In this document: piece after piece, positions 56,499-64,000 of the stretch
Numbering within the stretch: position 1 is the first letter of the stretch
How the letters are laid out: every line of letters begins with the position of its first letter
Assembly (NCBI GenBank): GCA_009699245.1
Contig: WLOQ01000001.1
Coordinates: 237,513-301,512 of the forward strand
Direction: 5' to 3'
Length of the DNA stretch: 64,000 bases
DNA from: Actinomycetota bacterium
Lineage (GTDB): Bacteria; Actinomycetota; Thermoleophilia; Solirubrobacterales; Solirubrobacteraceae
Notes under the pieces: model-generated
What the model was told of the DNA's origin: nothing
The model's input: only the letters and a program-made list of their open reading frames with translations
Databases searched by the model: none
Program-made: the position numbers and the translations under genes

Positions 56499-57527
56499 TC
56501 ACAGTACGCCGGAGGCCGCAAGCTCTGCGGCGGCGTCCTCGAGCGCGGCGAGCGTGCCGGCCTCGACGACCGTCTGCAGGTCGATGATGCGGCGTCCGAA
56601 GAGGTCGAGCGCGTCCTCGCCGACGACGGCGTGGCACGGCACGCCGCTCTGACGCGCGTCGGTCGCCAGCTCGCCGACGATCTTGCCCTGAAGGCTCGTC
56701 TCGTCGAGGCGCCCCTCGCCGACGATGAGCGCCCGGGCCGCCAGCATCCGGGGACGCGCCCCGACGGCGTCGAGGATGAACCGCGCCCCCGGGACGAGCT
56801 CAGCCCCCAGCTGGGCCCAGAGGCCGCCTGCAAGGCCCCCTGCGGCGCCGCTGAGGGGCACCCCGCGGGGATCGCGCTCCCAGGCGTCCGCGAGGCGCAC
56901 GAGGCGCTCCTCGAGCCGCTGCACCGCGTCCGGGTCCGCGCCCTTCTGCGGGCCGAAGACCGCCGGCGCCCGGTCGAACGGCGTGCGCACGTCGCACAGG
57001 ACGACCAGCCGCGCGCCGCGCAGGCCGCCGCGCTCGGCGATCGCCTCGAGCGCTCCGGCGCCCCCGTCGGTGGTGGCGCTCCCGCCGGCGGCGACGAGGA
57101 CGACCTCGGCGCCGGCGTCGATCGCCGCCGCGATCAGCTCGCCGGTGCCATGGGTGCTCGCCGCTTCGGCGTCGCGCAGGCTCTCGGGCACGAGCGTGAG
57201 GCCACTGGCGGCGGCGACCTCGACGATCGCGGCGCCGCCGTGCTCCAGCAGGCCGAAGCCCGCCGTGCGCGGGTCGCCGAGCGGCCCGTGCACCGGCGCC
57301 GCGGCCGTCTCGCCGCCGAGGGCGAGCAGCAGCACTTCCAGCGTCCCTTCGCCGCCGTCGGCGACGGGCATGAGGTCCGGCGCGACGAGGCCCGCGCGCT
57401 CGAGGCCGCGACCGATCGCCGCGGCGACCTCGCTCGCGCGCAGTGTCCCCTTGAAGGCGTCGGGCGCCACGAGCACGGGCCGCCGGTCCGCGGCGGCGTG
57501 CTCTGGGCTCTGGATGGGCGGCGTCAC
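56499..57527 (-). CDS. Glycerate kinase (GlxK/GarK family)
   Basis: A 342-residue glycerate 2- or 3-kinase of family 1. It starts with RRPVLVAPDAFKGTLRASEV (substrate/ATP motif DxFKG), then MPVADGGEGTLEVLLLALGG, TGELIAAAIDAGAEVVLVAA and GGSATTDGGAGALEAI, all conserved. It phosphorylates D-glycerate for entry to glycolysis. It is upstream of gpsA on the same strand. A GlxR-like reductase at 41.2 kb could provide glycerate. It is divergent from the DtxR-family regulator. Confidence 0.92.
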   Translation of the reverse strand: MTPPIQSPEHAAADRRPVLVAPDAFKGTLRASEVAAAIGRGLERAGLVAPDLMPVADGGEGTLEVLLLALGGETAAAPVHGPLGDPRTAGFGLLEHGGAAIVEVAAASGLTLVPESLRDAEAASTHGTGELIAAAIDAGAEVVLVAAGGSATTDGGAGALEAIAERGGLRGARLVVLCDVRTPFDRAPAVFGPQKGADPDAVQRLEERLVRLADAWERDPRGVPLSGAAGGLAGGLWAQLGAELVPGARFILDAVGARPRMLAARALIVGEGRLDETSLQGKIVGELATDARQSGVPCHAVVGEDALDLFGRRIIDLQTVVEAGTLAALEDAAAELAASGVL

Positions 57528-57559
57528 CGCGCACCATCCTCGCAGCGGCCGCTGCCCGG

Positions 57560-57565
57560 TAGCAT
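57560..57565 (+). promoter_or_regulatory. -10 hexamer of a leaderless promoter (DtxR-family gene)
   Basis: TAGCAT ends 6 bases before ATG 57572; no ribosome-binding site. If the regulator is autoregulated, its operator would overlap this hexamer, but no clear palindrome is visible. Confidence 0.45.
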
Positions 57566-57571
57566 CGCCAC

Positions 57572-58285
57572 ATGGCTGACGATCAGGTGACCGTCGCCGA
57601 GGAGGAGTACCTCCAGGCGATCTTCTGGCTCTACGAGGCCGGGCTGCCGATGACGGGCGCGAACGTCGCCCGCGCGATGCAGCTCTCGCCGCCGACGGTG
57701 CACGAGATGCTCGGCCGTCTCGAGCGCGACGGGTACATCGCCCGCGGCGATGACAAGTCGATCTCCTTCACGGAGTCCGGGCGCGAGCACGCTGAGGGCA
57801 TCGTCCGCCGCCACCGCCTGATCGAGCGGTTCCTCACCGACGTCCTCGGCATCCCGTGGGACGAGGTCCACGAGGAGGCTGAGCGCCTCGAGCACGCCAT
57901 GAGCCCGGTCCTTGAAGCGCGGATGCTCGCGGCGATCGGCGACGCGACGACCTGCCCGCACGGCCACCCGATCAACGTCGGCGAGCGCCATGCCGGTGTC
58001 CCGCTGGCCGACGTCGCGCCCGGCGCGACACTCACCGTCCTGCGCTTCGAGAACGAGGCCGAGGAGCTGCTGCGCTACCTCAAGGCCTCGGGCATCGAAC
58101 CGGGGATGACCGGCACGCTCGCCGAGCGCACCGACGACGACGTGGTGATCGAGGTCGACGGGCAGCGCATCACGCTCGGCGCGACGATCGCCGAGACCGT
58201 CTCGGTGACGGCTGACCCGTCACCGCCGCCGCGCGTCGCGCTCCCCGAGCAGCTCGTCGTCTCCGCGGACCGCTACGGCCGCTAG
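57572..58285 (+). CDS. DtxR/MntR-family metal-dependent regulator
   Basis: A 237-residue iron- or manganese-responsive repressor. The N-terminal winged HTH is at about 5-65 (VARAMQLSPPTVHEMLGRLE). The dimerisation and metal domain has RRHRLIERFLTDVLGIPWDE and VHEEAERLEHAMSP with the His/Glu ligands, plus TTCPHGHPI with the Cys of DtxR/IdeR-type site 2. A C-terminal FeoA/SH3-like domain covers about 145-215 (VAPGATLTVLRFENEAEELL). The CPHG Cys favours an iron-type (IdeR) over an Mn-type sensor. No obvious metal transporter is adjacent, so it may act globally. Confidence 0.93.
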   Translation: MADDQVTVAEEEYLQAIFWLYEAGLPMTGANVARAMQLSPPTVHEMLGRLERDGYIARGDDKSISFTESGREHAEGIVRRHRLIERFLTDVLGIPWDEVHEEAERLEHAMSPVLEARMLAAIGDATTCPHGHPINVGERHAGVPLADVAPGATLTVLRFENEAEELLRYLKASGIEPGMTGTLAERTDDDVVIEVDGQRITLGATIAETVSVTADPSPPPRVALPEQLVVSADRYGR

Positions 58286-59367
58286 GCGATCGCCCGGTAG
58301 GCCGCCGCGAGGCGCTTGACGCCCTCGGTGATCTCCGCAGGCGTGACACCGGAGTAGGCGAGGCGCATCGCGTTCTCGCCGCCCTCCAGGAGGAAGTCCG
58401 TGCCGGCGACGAAGACGACGCCGCGCTCGGCGCCCTCACGCATGAGCTCGTGGACGTTCGTGCCCTCGGGCAGCGCGACCCACATGAAGTAGCCGCCCTC
58501 CGGAGGCGTGAAGCTCGCCTCGGGGAGATGCTCGCGCAGCGCGGCGACGAGGGCGTCGCAGCGGTCCTTGAGCGCCGTCTTGACGGTTGCGACGGACCGC
58601 TCGAGGCTGCCGCTCGCGCAGTAGTCGTAGACGAGCGACTGGGCGACCATGTTCGGGCCGATGTAGGTGTTGGTCGCGAGGTTCGCGATCTTCCCGATGA
58701 GCTCCGGCGGGCCGACGAGATACCCGACGCGCACGCCCGGGCAGACGGTCTTGGAGAAGGACGACGCGTAGACGACGCGGGTCCCGTCGTCGAGCGACAG
58801 CATCGTCGGCAGCTCCGTGCCGGTGAAGCGGATGTCGATGTACGGGTCGTCCTCGAAGAGCGTGAAGGCGTACTCGCCGGACAGCTCGAGCAGCGCGCGG
58901 CGCTTCTCGAGTGAGAGCGTGTAGCCGGCCGGGTTCTGGAAGTTGGGGATGATGTGCGCGAGCTTCGGGCGCACGCCGCCGGTGAGCAGGCGCGTCAGCG
59001 CGTCGGTGTCGATCCCGTCGGGGTCGAGGTCGACGGCGTGGATCTCCGCCCCGCGCGAGCGCAGGCCCAGCAGCGTGCGGTCGTAGGAGGGCTTCTCCAC
59101 GATGACGGCGTCGCCGGGGCTGACGAGCGTGTCGAAGAGGAAGGCATCCGCCTGCATCGAGCCGTTGGTGACGAGCACGTGCGACTCGTCGACGCCGTGC
59201 TTCTCGGCGATCCAGCGGCGCAGCGGGATGTAGCCGACCGACGTGCCGTAGGCCGTCGTCCCGGCGGGGTCGCGGTCGAAGGCGGCCAGCGCGGCGGCCT
59301 TCAGGCCCTCGACGTCGACGATGTCCAGGGACGGCGCCCCGCGGGCGAAGGAGATGGTGTCGGGCAT
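58282..59367 (-). CDS. PLP-dependent aminotransferase (class I/II, 2-aminoadipate-type)
   Basis: A 361-residue fold-type I aminotransferase. It starts MPDTISFARGAPSLDIVDVE, has YGTSVGYIPLRRWIAEKHGV, the FQNPAGYTL motif that binds the cofactor/substrate, FEDDPYIDIRF, and the lysine region VVYASSFSKTVCPGVRVGYL (Schiff-base Lys). It is closest to LysN/2-aminoadipate or MocR-type catalytic domains, without the MocR HTH. TATGGT lies 7 bases before ATG 59367, supporting this start over ATG 59379. The substrate is unknown. It is convergent with the DtxR-family gene (4-base overlap). Confidence 0.9.
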   Translation of the reverse strand: MPDTISFARGAPSLDIVDVEGLKAAALAAFDRDPAGTTAYGTSVGYIPLRRWIAEKHGVDESHVLVTNGSMQADAFLFDTLVSPGDAVIVEKPSYDRTLLGLRSRGAEIHAVDLDPDGIDTDALTRLLTGGVRPKLAHIIPNFQNPAGYTLSLEKRRALLELSGEYAFTLFEDDPYIDIRFTGTELPTMLSLDDGTRVVYASSFSKTVCPGVRVGYLVGPPELIGKIANLATNTYIGPNMVAQSLVYDYCASGSLERSVATVKTALKDRCDALVAALREHLPEASFTPPEGGYFMWVALPEGTNVHELMREGAERGVVFVAGTDFLLEGGENAMRLAYSGVTPAEITEGVKRLAAAYRAIA

Positions 59368-59374
59368 GGCCCCC

Positions 59375-59380
59375 ACCATA
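59375..59380 (-). promoter_or_regulatory. -10 hexamer of a leaderless promoter (aminotransferase)
   Basis: TATGGT on the minus strand ends 7 bases before ATG 59367. It overlaps the upstream candidate ATG at 59379, which argues against that start. Confidence 0.42.
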
Positions 59381-59391
59381 GAAAATCGCGA

Positions 59392-60273
59392 TCAGCGATA
59401 GACGGTCGCGCGCAGGATCTGTGGCCCCACGCGCGCAGCGCCCGGCGGATCGACCTGCGCTGCCGCCGTCTGGGCGGCGTTCGTGCCCGGCCTGCCGTAC
59501 GCAACGAGCTCGACGAGCAACGGGTACGTCCCGTCGGCGAATGTCGCCGGCGACGGCACGACGCACGGCGCGCCGGGCTGCGGTGCGACGGCGAGCAGGC
59601 GCAGGTCGTTGACGCGGTCGAACGCCAGGCCCGCCGCCCAGCTGTCCTCGGGCGCCGCCGCAACCGCCGCGGCGCGGCGTGCCGTCAGCGCGGCATCGGC
59701 ACGGGCATCGAGCGAGGAGGTCTTGGGGACGCTGACGCAGGTGCGCCCGCGCAGGCCCTTGTGGGCGTAGCCGGTCGCCTCGACCGGTGTCGCGGCGAGG
59801 CGCGTGATGCCCGGGCAGGTGAGCGGCCGATCGGCGGCCGTCTCGACCAGGACCGCGGCATCGGCGCCGCCGGCGCAGAGCTCGCGGGCGGCGTCGGCGG
59901 CACCCGCGATGCGCGGCGCAGGAGCCGTCTGCGTGAGCCGTGCGGCAGCGGCCGGCGTCGCGACGATGCCTGCGCCGGTGTCCTCACTGTCGAAGGCACC
60001 CACGAGCGCCGCGACCCCGACACCGATGCCCGCGGCCAGCAGCAGCGCGAGGGCGAGCATCAGCGGCCAGCGGCGGCGCGGGGCCGCCTCTGCGGCTGGC
60101 GGTTCCTCCTGCGGCGCGGCAACGGGAGCGGCAGCGGGCACGGGGCCGCCACGGGCGATCGCAGCATCCTCGATCGAACCGCGGCGCAGCTCGCGCTCGA
60201 GCTCGAGCAGTTCGTGCTCGTGCTCGCCGAGCACATCCCGGACATCGCGCGTCTCACCGTCACCTGCGGGCAC
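59392..60273 (-). CDS. Single-pass membrane protein of unknown function
   Basis: A 293-residue protein: an acidic cytoplasmic N-terminus (VLGEHEHELLELERELRRGS), a Pro/Ala linker, one TM helix at about 70-92 (WPLMLALALLLAAGIGVGVA), and an exported domain with four cysteines (ELCAGGADAAVLVE, PLTCPGI, RTCVSVP, APCVVP). No family is recognised. The GTG 60273 start lies in the left arm of a perfect 10-bp inverted repeat (60251-60281). The GTG about 13 codons later (VLGEHEHE) is an alternative. It is downstream of sucCD on the same strand but separated by that hairpin. Confidence 0.72.
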   Translation of the reverse strand: MPAGDGETRDVRDVLGEHEHELLELERELRRGSIEDAAIARGGPVPAAAPVAAPQEEPPAAEAAPRRRWPLMLALALLLAAGIGVGVAALVGAFDSEDTGAGIVATPAAAARLTQTAPAPRIAGAADAARELCAGGADAAVLVETAADRPLTCPGITRLAATPVEATGYAHKGLRGRTCVSVPKTSSLDARADAALTARRAAAVAAAPEDSWAAGLAFDRVNDLRLLAVAPQPGAPCVVPSPATFADGTYPLLVELVAYGRPGTNAAQTAAAQVDPPGAARVGPQILRATVYR

Positions 60274-60281
60274 GGTGAGAC
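60251..60281 (-). terminator. Hairpin after sucCD, overlapping the next gene's start
   Basis: GTCTCACCGT (60251-60260) and ACGGTGAGAC (60272-60281) form a perfect 10-bp stem with an 11-base loop, 20 bases after the sucD stop on the minus strand. It would terminate sucCD transcripts. It contains the GTG start of the downstream membrane protein, so it could also limit translation. There is no T tract. Confidence 0.5.
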
Positions 60282-60301
60282 GCTACCGCCCGGGGGAGGC
60301 G

Positions 60302-61180
60302 TCAGCCTCCGAGGACTTCGATGGCGATGTCGGCGACCTGCGTGGGGGTGCGACCGACGCGCACGCCGTTGGCCTCGAGGGCCTGGGCCTTCGCCTCGGC
60401 GGTTCCCGACGAGCCGGAGACGATGGCGCCCGCGTGGCCCATCTGCTTGCCGGCCGGCGCCGTGAAGCCCGCGATGTAGCCGATGACCGGCTTCGTCACG
60501 TGCTTCGTGATGAACTCCGCAGCCTCTTCCTCAGCCGAGCCGCCGATCTCACCGCTGAGCACGATGAGCTCGGTCTGCGGGTCGGCCTCGAAGAGGGCGA
60601 GGATGTCGACGAAGGAGCTGCCCGGGACCGGGTCGCCGCCGATGCCGACGATCGAGCTGTTGCCGAAGCCGCGCTGGGCCAGCTCGTTGCCGATCTGGTA
60701 GGTCAGCGTGCCGGAGCGCGAGACCACGCCGACGTTGCCCTCCTTGAAGAAGGACGCCGGAATGATGCCGACGTTCGCCTTGCCGGGGGAGAGGATGCCG
60801 GGGCAGTTGGGGCCCACCAGGCGGGTGCCCGGGAAGTCGCGCTTGAGCTTGTTGTAGACACGCAGCTCGTCATGGGCCGGGATGCCCTCGGTGATGCAGA
60901 CGACGAGGGCGACGCCCGCGGCCGCCGCCTCGAGAATCGCGTCGGCCGCAAAGCGCGGCGGGACGAAGATCATCGCCACGTTCGGCTGGACGTCGGCGGC
61001 GCAGTCGGCCCACGAGTCGAAGACCGGAATGCCCTCGACGTCCTGGCCGCCCTTGCCGGGCGTGACACCGCCGACGACGTTCGTGCCGTACGTGCGGTTG
61101 TTCAGCGTGTGGAAGGACCCTTCGCGGCCGGTGATGCCGGCGACGGCGAGGCGGGTGTCCTTGTCGATCAGAATGGCCAT
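60302..61180 (-). CDS. sucD: Succinyl-CoA ligase alpha subunit
   Basis: A 292-residue subunit of the TCA-cycle enzyme converting succinyl-CoA to succinate with ATP or GTP formation. It has the CoA-binding fold AILIDKDTRLAVAGITGREG, PNCPGILSPGKANVGIIPAS, and GKQMGHAGAIVSGSSGTAEA containing the phosphorylated active-site His. It directly abuts sucC (start at the base before the sucC stop), so the two are co-expressed. The length is normal. Confidence 0.97.
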   Translation of the reverse strand: MAILIDKDTRLAVAGITGREGSFHTLNNRTYGTNVVGGVTPGKGGQDVEGIPVFDSWADCAADVQPNVAMIFVPPRFAADAILEAAAAGVALVVCITEGIPAHDELRVYNKLKRDFPGTRLVGPNCPGILSPGKANVGIIPASFFKEGNVGVVSRSGTLTYQIGNELAQRGFGNSSIVGIGGDPVPGSSFVDILALFEADPQTELIVLSGEIGGSAEEEAAEFITKHVTKPVIGYIAGFTAPAGKQMGHAGAIVSGSSGTAEAKAQALEANGVRVGRTPTQVADIAIEVLGG

Positions 61181-62329
61181 CTAGCTGCGCTCCTTCGCGA
61201 GGGCGACGACCATCTCGGCGGCCTCGTTCATCGTTGCGGCGGGGTGGACGTTCGGAATCGCCGCCTGCTCGAGGATCTTGCGGCCCTCGAGGTCGTTGGT
61301 GCCGTCCAAGCGGACGACGAAGGGAATGTCGGTGTCGATCTCCGCGAAGGCGGCGAGCAGGCCGTTGGCCACCTCGTCGCAGCGCGTGATGCCGCCGAAG
61401 ATGTTGAAGAGGACCGCCTTGACGCGCGGGTTCGAGAGGATGACCTCGACCGCGGTCTTGATGACCTCGGCGTTCGAGCCGCCCGCGGCGTCGAGGAAGT
61501 TCGCCGGTGCGCCGCCCGCCTGCGCGACGACGTCGAGCGTGCTCATCGCCAGACCGGCGCCATTGCCGAGCAGGCCGATGTCACCGTCGAGGGCGACGTA
61601 CTGCAGCCCGAGGGCCTGTGCCTTCTCCTCAATCGGATCGACGGCACCCTGGACCGTGAGGCCCGCGGTGTCGGGGTGGCGGTAGAGCGCGTTGTTGTCG
61701 AGCGTCACCTTCGCGTCGAGCGCCTTGGCGCGGCGCTCGGGGGTGATGATCAGCGGGTTGATCTCCGTGAGGGTCGCGTCTTCCTTGATCCACACGTCGT
61801 AGAGCGCGACGAGGATGTCGGCGACGCTCTCGATCACGTCGGCGTCGGCACCGCCCTGCGTCGCGACCTGGATGGCCTGCTCGCGGGTGATGCCGTCGAG
61901 CGGATCGATGTGGAACTTGACGAGCTTCTCGGGGGTCTTCTCTGCGACCTCTTCAATGTCGATGCCGCCCTCGACGCTGAACATGAGCAGCGGCGCCTTG
62001 GCGGAGCGATCGAGCAGGATCGACGCGTAGTACTCGTCAGCGATGTCGGAGGCCTTCTCGATCCACAGCTCGTGGACGATGTGGCCCTTGATGTCGAGTC
62101 CGAGGATGTTGGTCGCGTGCTCGCGAGCCTCGGCCTCGTCGGAGGCGAGCTTCACGCCACCGGCCTTGCCGCGGCCACCGATCAGCACCTGTGCCTTCAC
62201 GACGACGGGGTATCCGAGCTCATTCGCGGCGGCGACGGCGTCATCCACTGTGGTGACGGCGCGCCCGGCCGAGATGTCCAGGCCGTGCTTGGCGAAGAGC
62301 TGCTTGCCTTGATATTCGAGGAGGTCCAT
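61181..62329 (-). CDS. sucC: Succinyl-CoA ligase beta subunit
   Basis: A 382-residue ATP-grasp subunit that binds nucleotide and succinate. It starts MDLLEYQGKQLFAKHGLDIS, has VVVKAQVLIGGRGKAGGVKL (ATP-grasp), EINPLIIT, and GDIGLLGNGAGLAMSTLDVV, then NIFGGITRCDEVANGLLAAF. It is the first gene of sucCD. A TAGCCT hexamer lies 11 bases before ATG on the minus strand. It is divergent from the haloacid-dehalogenase-like gene across 61 bp. Confidence 0.97.
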   Translation of the reverse strand: MDLLEYQGKQLFAKHGLDISAGRAVTTVDDAVAAANELGYPVVVKAQVLIGGRGKAGGVKLASDEAEAREHATNILGLDIKGHIVHELWIEKASDIADEYYASILLDRSAKAPLLMFSVEGGIDIEEVAEKTPEKLVKFHIDPLDGITREQAIQVATQGGADADVIESVADILVALYDVWIKEDATLTEINPLIITPERRAKALDAKVTLDNNALYRHPDTAGLTVQGAVDPIEEKAQALGLQYVALDGDIGLLGNGAGLAMSTLDVVAQAGGAPANFLDAAGGSNAEVIKTAVEVILSNPRVKAVLFNIFGGITRCDEVANGLLAAFAEIDTDIPFVVRLDGTNDLEGRKILEQAAIPNVHPAATMNEAAEMVVALAKERS

Positions 62330-62375
62330 AACGGCGAGGGAGGCTAGCGGACAGGGGCTTTCTGCCGCGGCTTCC

Positions 62376-62381
62376 TAGAAT
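62376..62381 (+). promoter_or_regulatory. -10 hexamer (haloacid-dehalogenase-like gene)
   Basis: TAGAAT lies 9 bases before ATG 62391. A start site 6-8 bases downstream of the hexamer would give a leader of at most a few bases. No ribosome-binding site is visible. Confidence 0.42.
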
Positions 62382-62390
62382 GCGTCCGAG

Positions 62391-63074
62391 ATGGCGCTTC
62401 CTGCAAACCCCACATGGGTCACCTTCGACGTCTACGGCACGCTGATCGACTGGGAGGCCGGGATTCTCGACGCCTTCCAGCGCGAAGCCCAGCGTGACGG
62501 CTTCACGATCGATGAGCCCGACAAGATCTTCCCCCGCTTCCTCGAGCTCGAGCACGGGATCGAGAGTGGCTCCTACGAGCTCTACGCCGAGGTCCTGCGC
62601 CGCTGCGCGGTGACCATCGCCGAGGAGATCGGCTGGCCGCTGGAGCCCTCACGGGCCGGCTTCCTTCCCGACTCCGTGCCGCGCTGGCGCCCGTTCAAGG
62701 AGACGAACCTCCAGATCGGCCGCTTCGCAAAGAAGTTCCAGACGGGGCTCATCTCGAACATCGACGACAAGCTGCTCGGGGAGACGCGCCGGCACATCCC
62801 GCACGTCTTCGATCTCGTCGTCACCGCCCAGCAGGTCCGCTCCTACAAGCCGGATCCCGCGCATTTCACGGAGTTCGCGCGCCGCGTGGGGAGCAAGAAG
62901 AACTGGGTCCACATCTGCTCGGGCACCCACACGGACCTCGAGCCCTGCATCAAGGCGAAGATCCCGGTCATCTGGGTCAATCGCCGCAAGGAAGTGCTCG
63001 ACCCGGGCGCAAAGAAGCCGACCGCCGAGGTGAAGACCCTCCTCGAAGCGGCGAAGCTCCTCGGCGCCGCGTAG
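62391..63074 (+). CDS. HAD type II (haloacid dehalogenase-like) hydrolase
   Basis: A 227-residue HAD protein with a small helical cap. TWVTFDVYGTLIDWEAGI carries the nucleophile Asp followed by Val-Tyr-Gly-Thr, the pattern of 2-haloacid dehalogenases rather than phosphatases (DxD). TGLISNIDDKLLGE is motif II, and SYKPDPAHFTEFARR holds the motif III Lys. HICSGTHTDLEPCIKAKIPV stands in place of the usual acidic motif IV (here THTDLEP). It may act on 2-haloacids or related phosphate-free substrates. The next gene starts 6 bases after its stop. Confidence 0.85.
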   Translation: MALPANPTWVTFDVYGTLIDWEAGILDAFQREAQRDGFTIDEPDKIFPRFLELEHGIESGSYELYAEVLRRCAVTIAEEIGWPLEPSRAGFLPDSVPRWRPFKETNLQIGRFAKKFQTGLISNIDDKLLGETRRHIPHVFDLVVTAQQVRSYKPDPAHFTEFARRVGSKKNWVHICSGTHTDLEPCIKAKIPVIWVNRRKEVLDPGAKKPTAEVKTLLEAAKLLGAA

Positions 63075-63080
63075 CGCGCC

Positions 63081-63863
63081 GTGCGCGTCGTCGGGCTTCA
63101 TGCGGACGTGCTCGTGTGCACGTCCGCGGTGTGGCAGACGACCTGCACCATCGTGCGCGGCCCGTCGTCCGTCGAGGACGGCGAGGGCGCCCCGGTCGAG
63201 GCGTTCGTCATCGACGCACCGCTGCTTCCGGATGAGCTCGAGGCACTCTCCGGGGTCCTCGAGCATGTCGGCTGGCCCTGCACGGGGCTGCTCGCCACCC
63301 ACGGCGACTGGGACCACCTGCTCGGGCGCCTCGCCTTTCCCGGCGCTGCGCTCGGGTGTGCGGAGACGACCGCCGCACGACTGACCGGTGAGCCCGGCGA
63401 CGCCGCGCGCGAGCTGCGGGCCTTCGACGAGCGCCACTACCTCGACCGCCCGCACCCGCTGCAGCTCGGCAGCCTCCAGGCGCTCCCGGCGCCGGGGCGT
63501 CTCGACATCGGCACGGGTGAGCTCGAACTCCACGCCGCCGGCGGGCACACCGCGGAGGGCATGGCCGTCTGGATTCCCTGGGCGCGCGTGCTTGTCTGCG
63601 GGGACTACCTCTCGACGGTCGAGATCCCCATGCTCGCCCCGGGGGGCTCGCGCTCGGCCTACCGCGCCACGCTCGAGCGGCTGCGCCCGCTCGTCGAGGA
63701 GGCCGACCACGTCGTCCCCGGGCACGGCGCCGTGATGGACGGCGCCCGCGCGGCGGCCATCCTGCGGGAGGACCTCCACTACCTCGACACTGGCGAGCTG
63801 CCGCTCGCCCGCCGCGGCGCCGAGCAACGGCGCATCGACGCAGAGAATCGCGAGCGCTGGTGA
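63081..63863 (+). CDS. MBL-fold (metallo-beta-lactamase superfamily) hydrolase
   Basis: A 260-residue MBL-fold protein. Motif 2, normally HxHxDH, reads LLATHGDWDHLLG (His-Gly-Asp-Trp-Asp-His), so the second His is Asp. Other metal ligands are present: AAGGHTAEGM (His), ARVLVCGDYLSTVE (Asp) and HVVPGHGAVMDG (His). The substrate is unknown; members include glyoxalase II-like thioesterases and lactonases. GTG 63081 is 6 bases after the upstream stop, so it is probably co-transcribed with the HAD gene. Confidence 0.87.
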   Translation: MRVVGLHADVLVCTSAVWQTTCTIVRGPSSVEDGEGAPVEAFVIDAPLLPDELEALSGVLEHVGWPCTGLLATHGDWDHLLGRLAFPGAALGCAETTAARLTGEPGDAARELRAFDERHYLDRPHPLQLGSLQALPAPGRLDIGTGELELHAAGGHTAEGMAVWIPWARVLVCGDYLSTVEIPMLAPGGSRSAYRATLERLRPLVEEADHVVPGHGAVMDGARAAAILREDLHYLDTGELPLARRGAEQRRIDAENRERW

Positions 63864-63886
63864 TCGCAGCCGGGTCCCCGGTGCGA

Positions 63887-63892
63887 TAAAAT
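63887..63892 (+). promoter_or_regulatory. -10 hexamer of a leaderless promoter (secreted protein at window end)
   Basis: TAAAAT, the most consensus-like hexamer in the window, ends 6 bases before ATG 63899. No Shine-Dalgarno sequence is present, so a leaderless message is expected. Confidence 0.5.
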
Positions 63893-63898
63893 CGGCCT

Positions 63899-64000
63899 AT
63901 GCGCAACGGACTGCTCGCTGTTTTGTTTACCCTGCTCGTGGCCGCAATCGGTGCCACCGCAGCCCAGGCGGCGCTGCCGCAGGTCAGCGCGGGCTACAGC
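63899..64000 (+). CDS. N-terminus of a secreted protein (partial)
   Basis: 34 residues are visible: a signal peptide MRNGLLAVLFTLLVAAIGAT followed by AAQAALPQVSAGYS, with a likely cleavage after AQA. The rest of the gene is beyond the window. The TAAAAT hexamer 6 bases upstream supports the ATG. The family cannot be told from this fragment. Confidence 0.75.
   Translation, partial: MRNGLLAVLFTLLVAAIGATAAQAALPQVSAGYS

Noticed and set aside
1..64000. CRISPR arrays, IS elements, prophage genes and toxin-antitoxin pairs
   Set aside because: I looked for direct repeats with regular spacing, transposase motifs, phage structural genes and small paired genes and saw none.

Overview
The window is high-GC DNA (roughly 70% by eye), densely coded, with short intergenic gaps and many 4-bp ATGA/GTGA start-stop overlaps. 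It looks like a chromosome segment of a high-GC actinobacterium, most probably class Thermoleophilia (Solirubrobacter/Conexibacter/Patulibacter-like). The support is a fused PafB-PafC regulator, an F420-dependent glucose-6-phosphate dehydrogenase, a mycofactocin-type SDR, a 7Fe ferredoxin, groES-groEL under CIRCE operators, and a long-form RmlA. No phage, integrase, IS element, CRISPR array or replication origin was seen. The genus assignment is inference.

Layout. 0-9 kb: a Lys/Ala-rich basic protein behind a LexA-like box, Mrp Fe-S carrier ATPase, ferredoxin, amidase, a DrrA-type ABC exporter with two permeases, and groEL/groES. 9-21 kb: ASCH, Nudix and Crp/Fnr genes in one run, a GDPD phosphodiesterase, a GlcD-type FAD oxidase, an MFS exporter, a lipoprotein, rmlB-rmlD-rmlA (no rmlC), a PPOX flavoprotein, the PafBC fusion and a FrnE-like DsbA. 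21-30 kb: an HD/OB nuclease-like protein, L,D-transpeptidase, fatty-acid-hydroxylase family protein, a cyclic-nucleotide-binding protein facing a CHASE2-class III cyclase, TsaC/Sua5, a Baeyer-Villiger-type monooxygenase and a secreted CAP-domain protein. 30-45 kb: a catabolic block rich in oxidoreductases (mycofactocin-type SDR, Ltp2-like thiolase plus DUF35, SRPBCC, three further SDRs, an MDR reductase, an ERG24-like sterol reductase, a KstD-like flavoprotein, a beta-hydroxyacid dehydrogenase, an extradiol-type dioxygenase and a GMC oxidoreductase). 45-64 kb: secreted proteins, tRNA-Phe, an M23 peptidase, a second DrrA-like ABC exporter, fgd, a tyrosine phosphatase, an MrfA-like helicase, gpsA, glycerate kinase, a DtxR-family regulator, an aminotransferase, sucCD, a haloacid-dehalogenase-like protein, an MBL-fold protein and the start of a secreted protein.

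How it works together. The 31-45 kb block is the most notable part. Its Ltp2-DUF35 pair, KstD-like enzyme, mycofactocin-type dehydrogenase and sterol-reductase homologue suggest breakdown or remodelling of a steroid, terpenoid or similar polycyclic substrate. The actual substrate cannot be read from sequence. A DNA-damage theme also appears: LexA-like box, PafBC fusion, MrfA-like helicase.

Two places (30.35-31.2 kb and 46.0-46.8 kb) hold truncated genes abutting each other, which point to deletion/rearrangement scars or assembly joins. A third gene (the cyclase) looks frameshifted near its N-terminus. At least eleven starts sit 6-7 bases behind a TANNNT hexamer, so leaderless transcription appears common here. 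I used this pattern to choose several starts.
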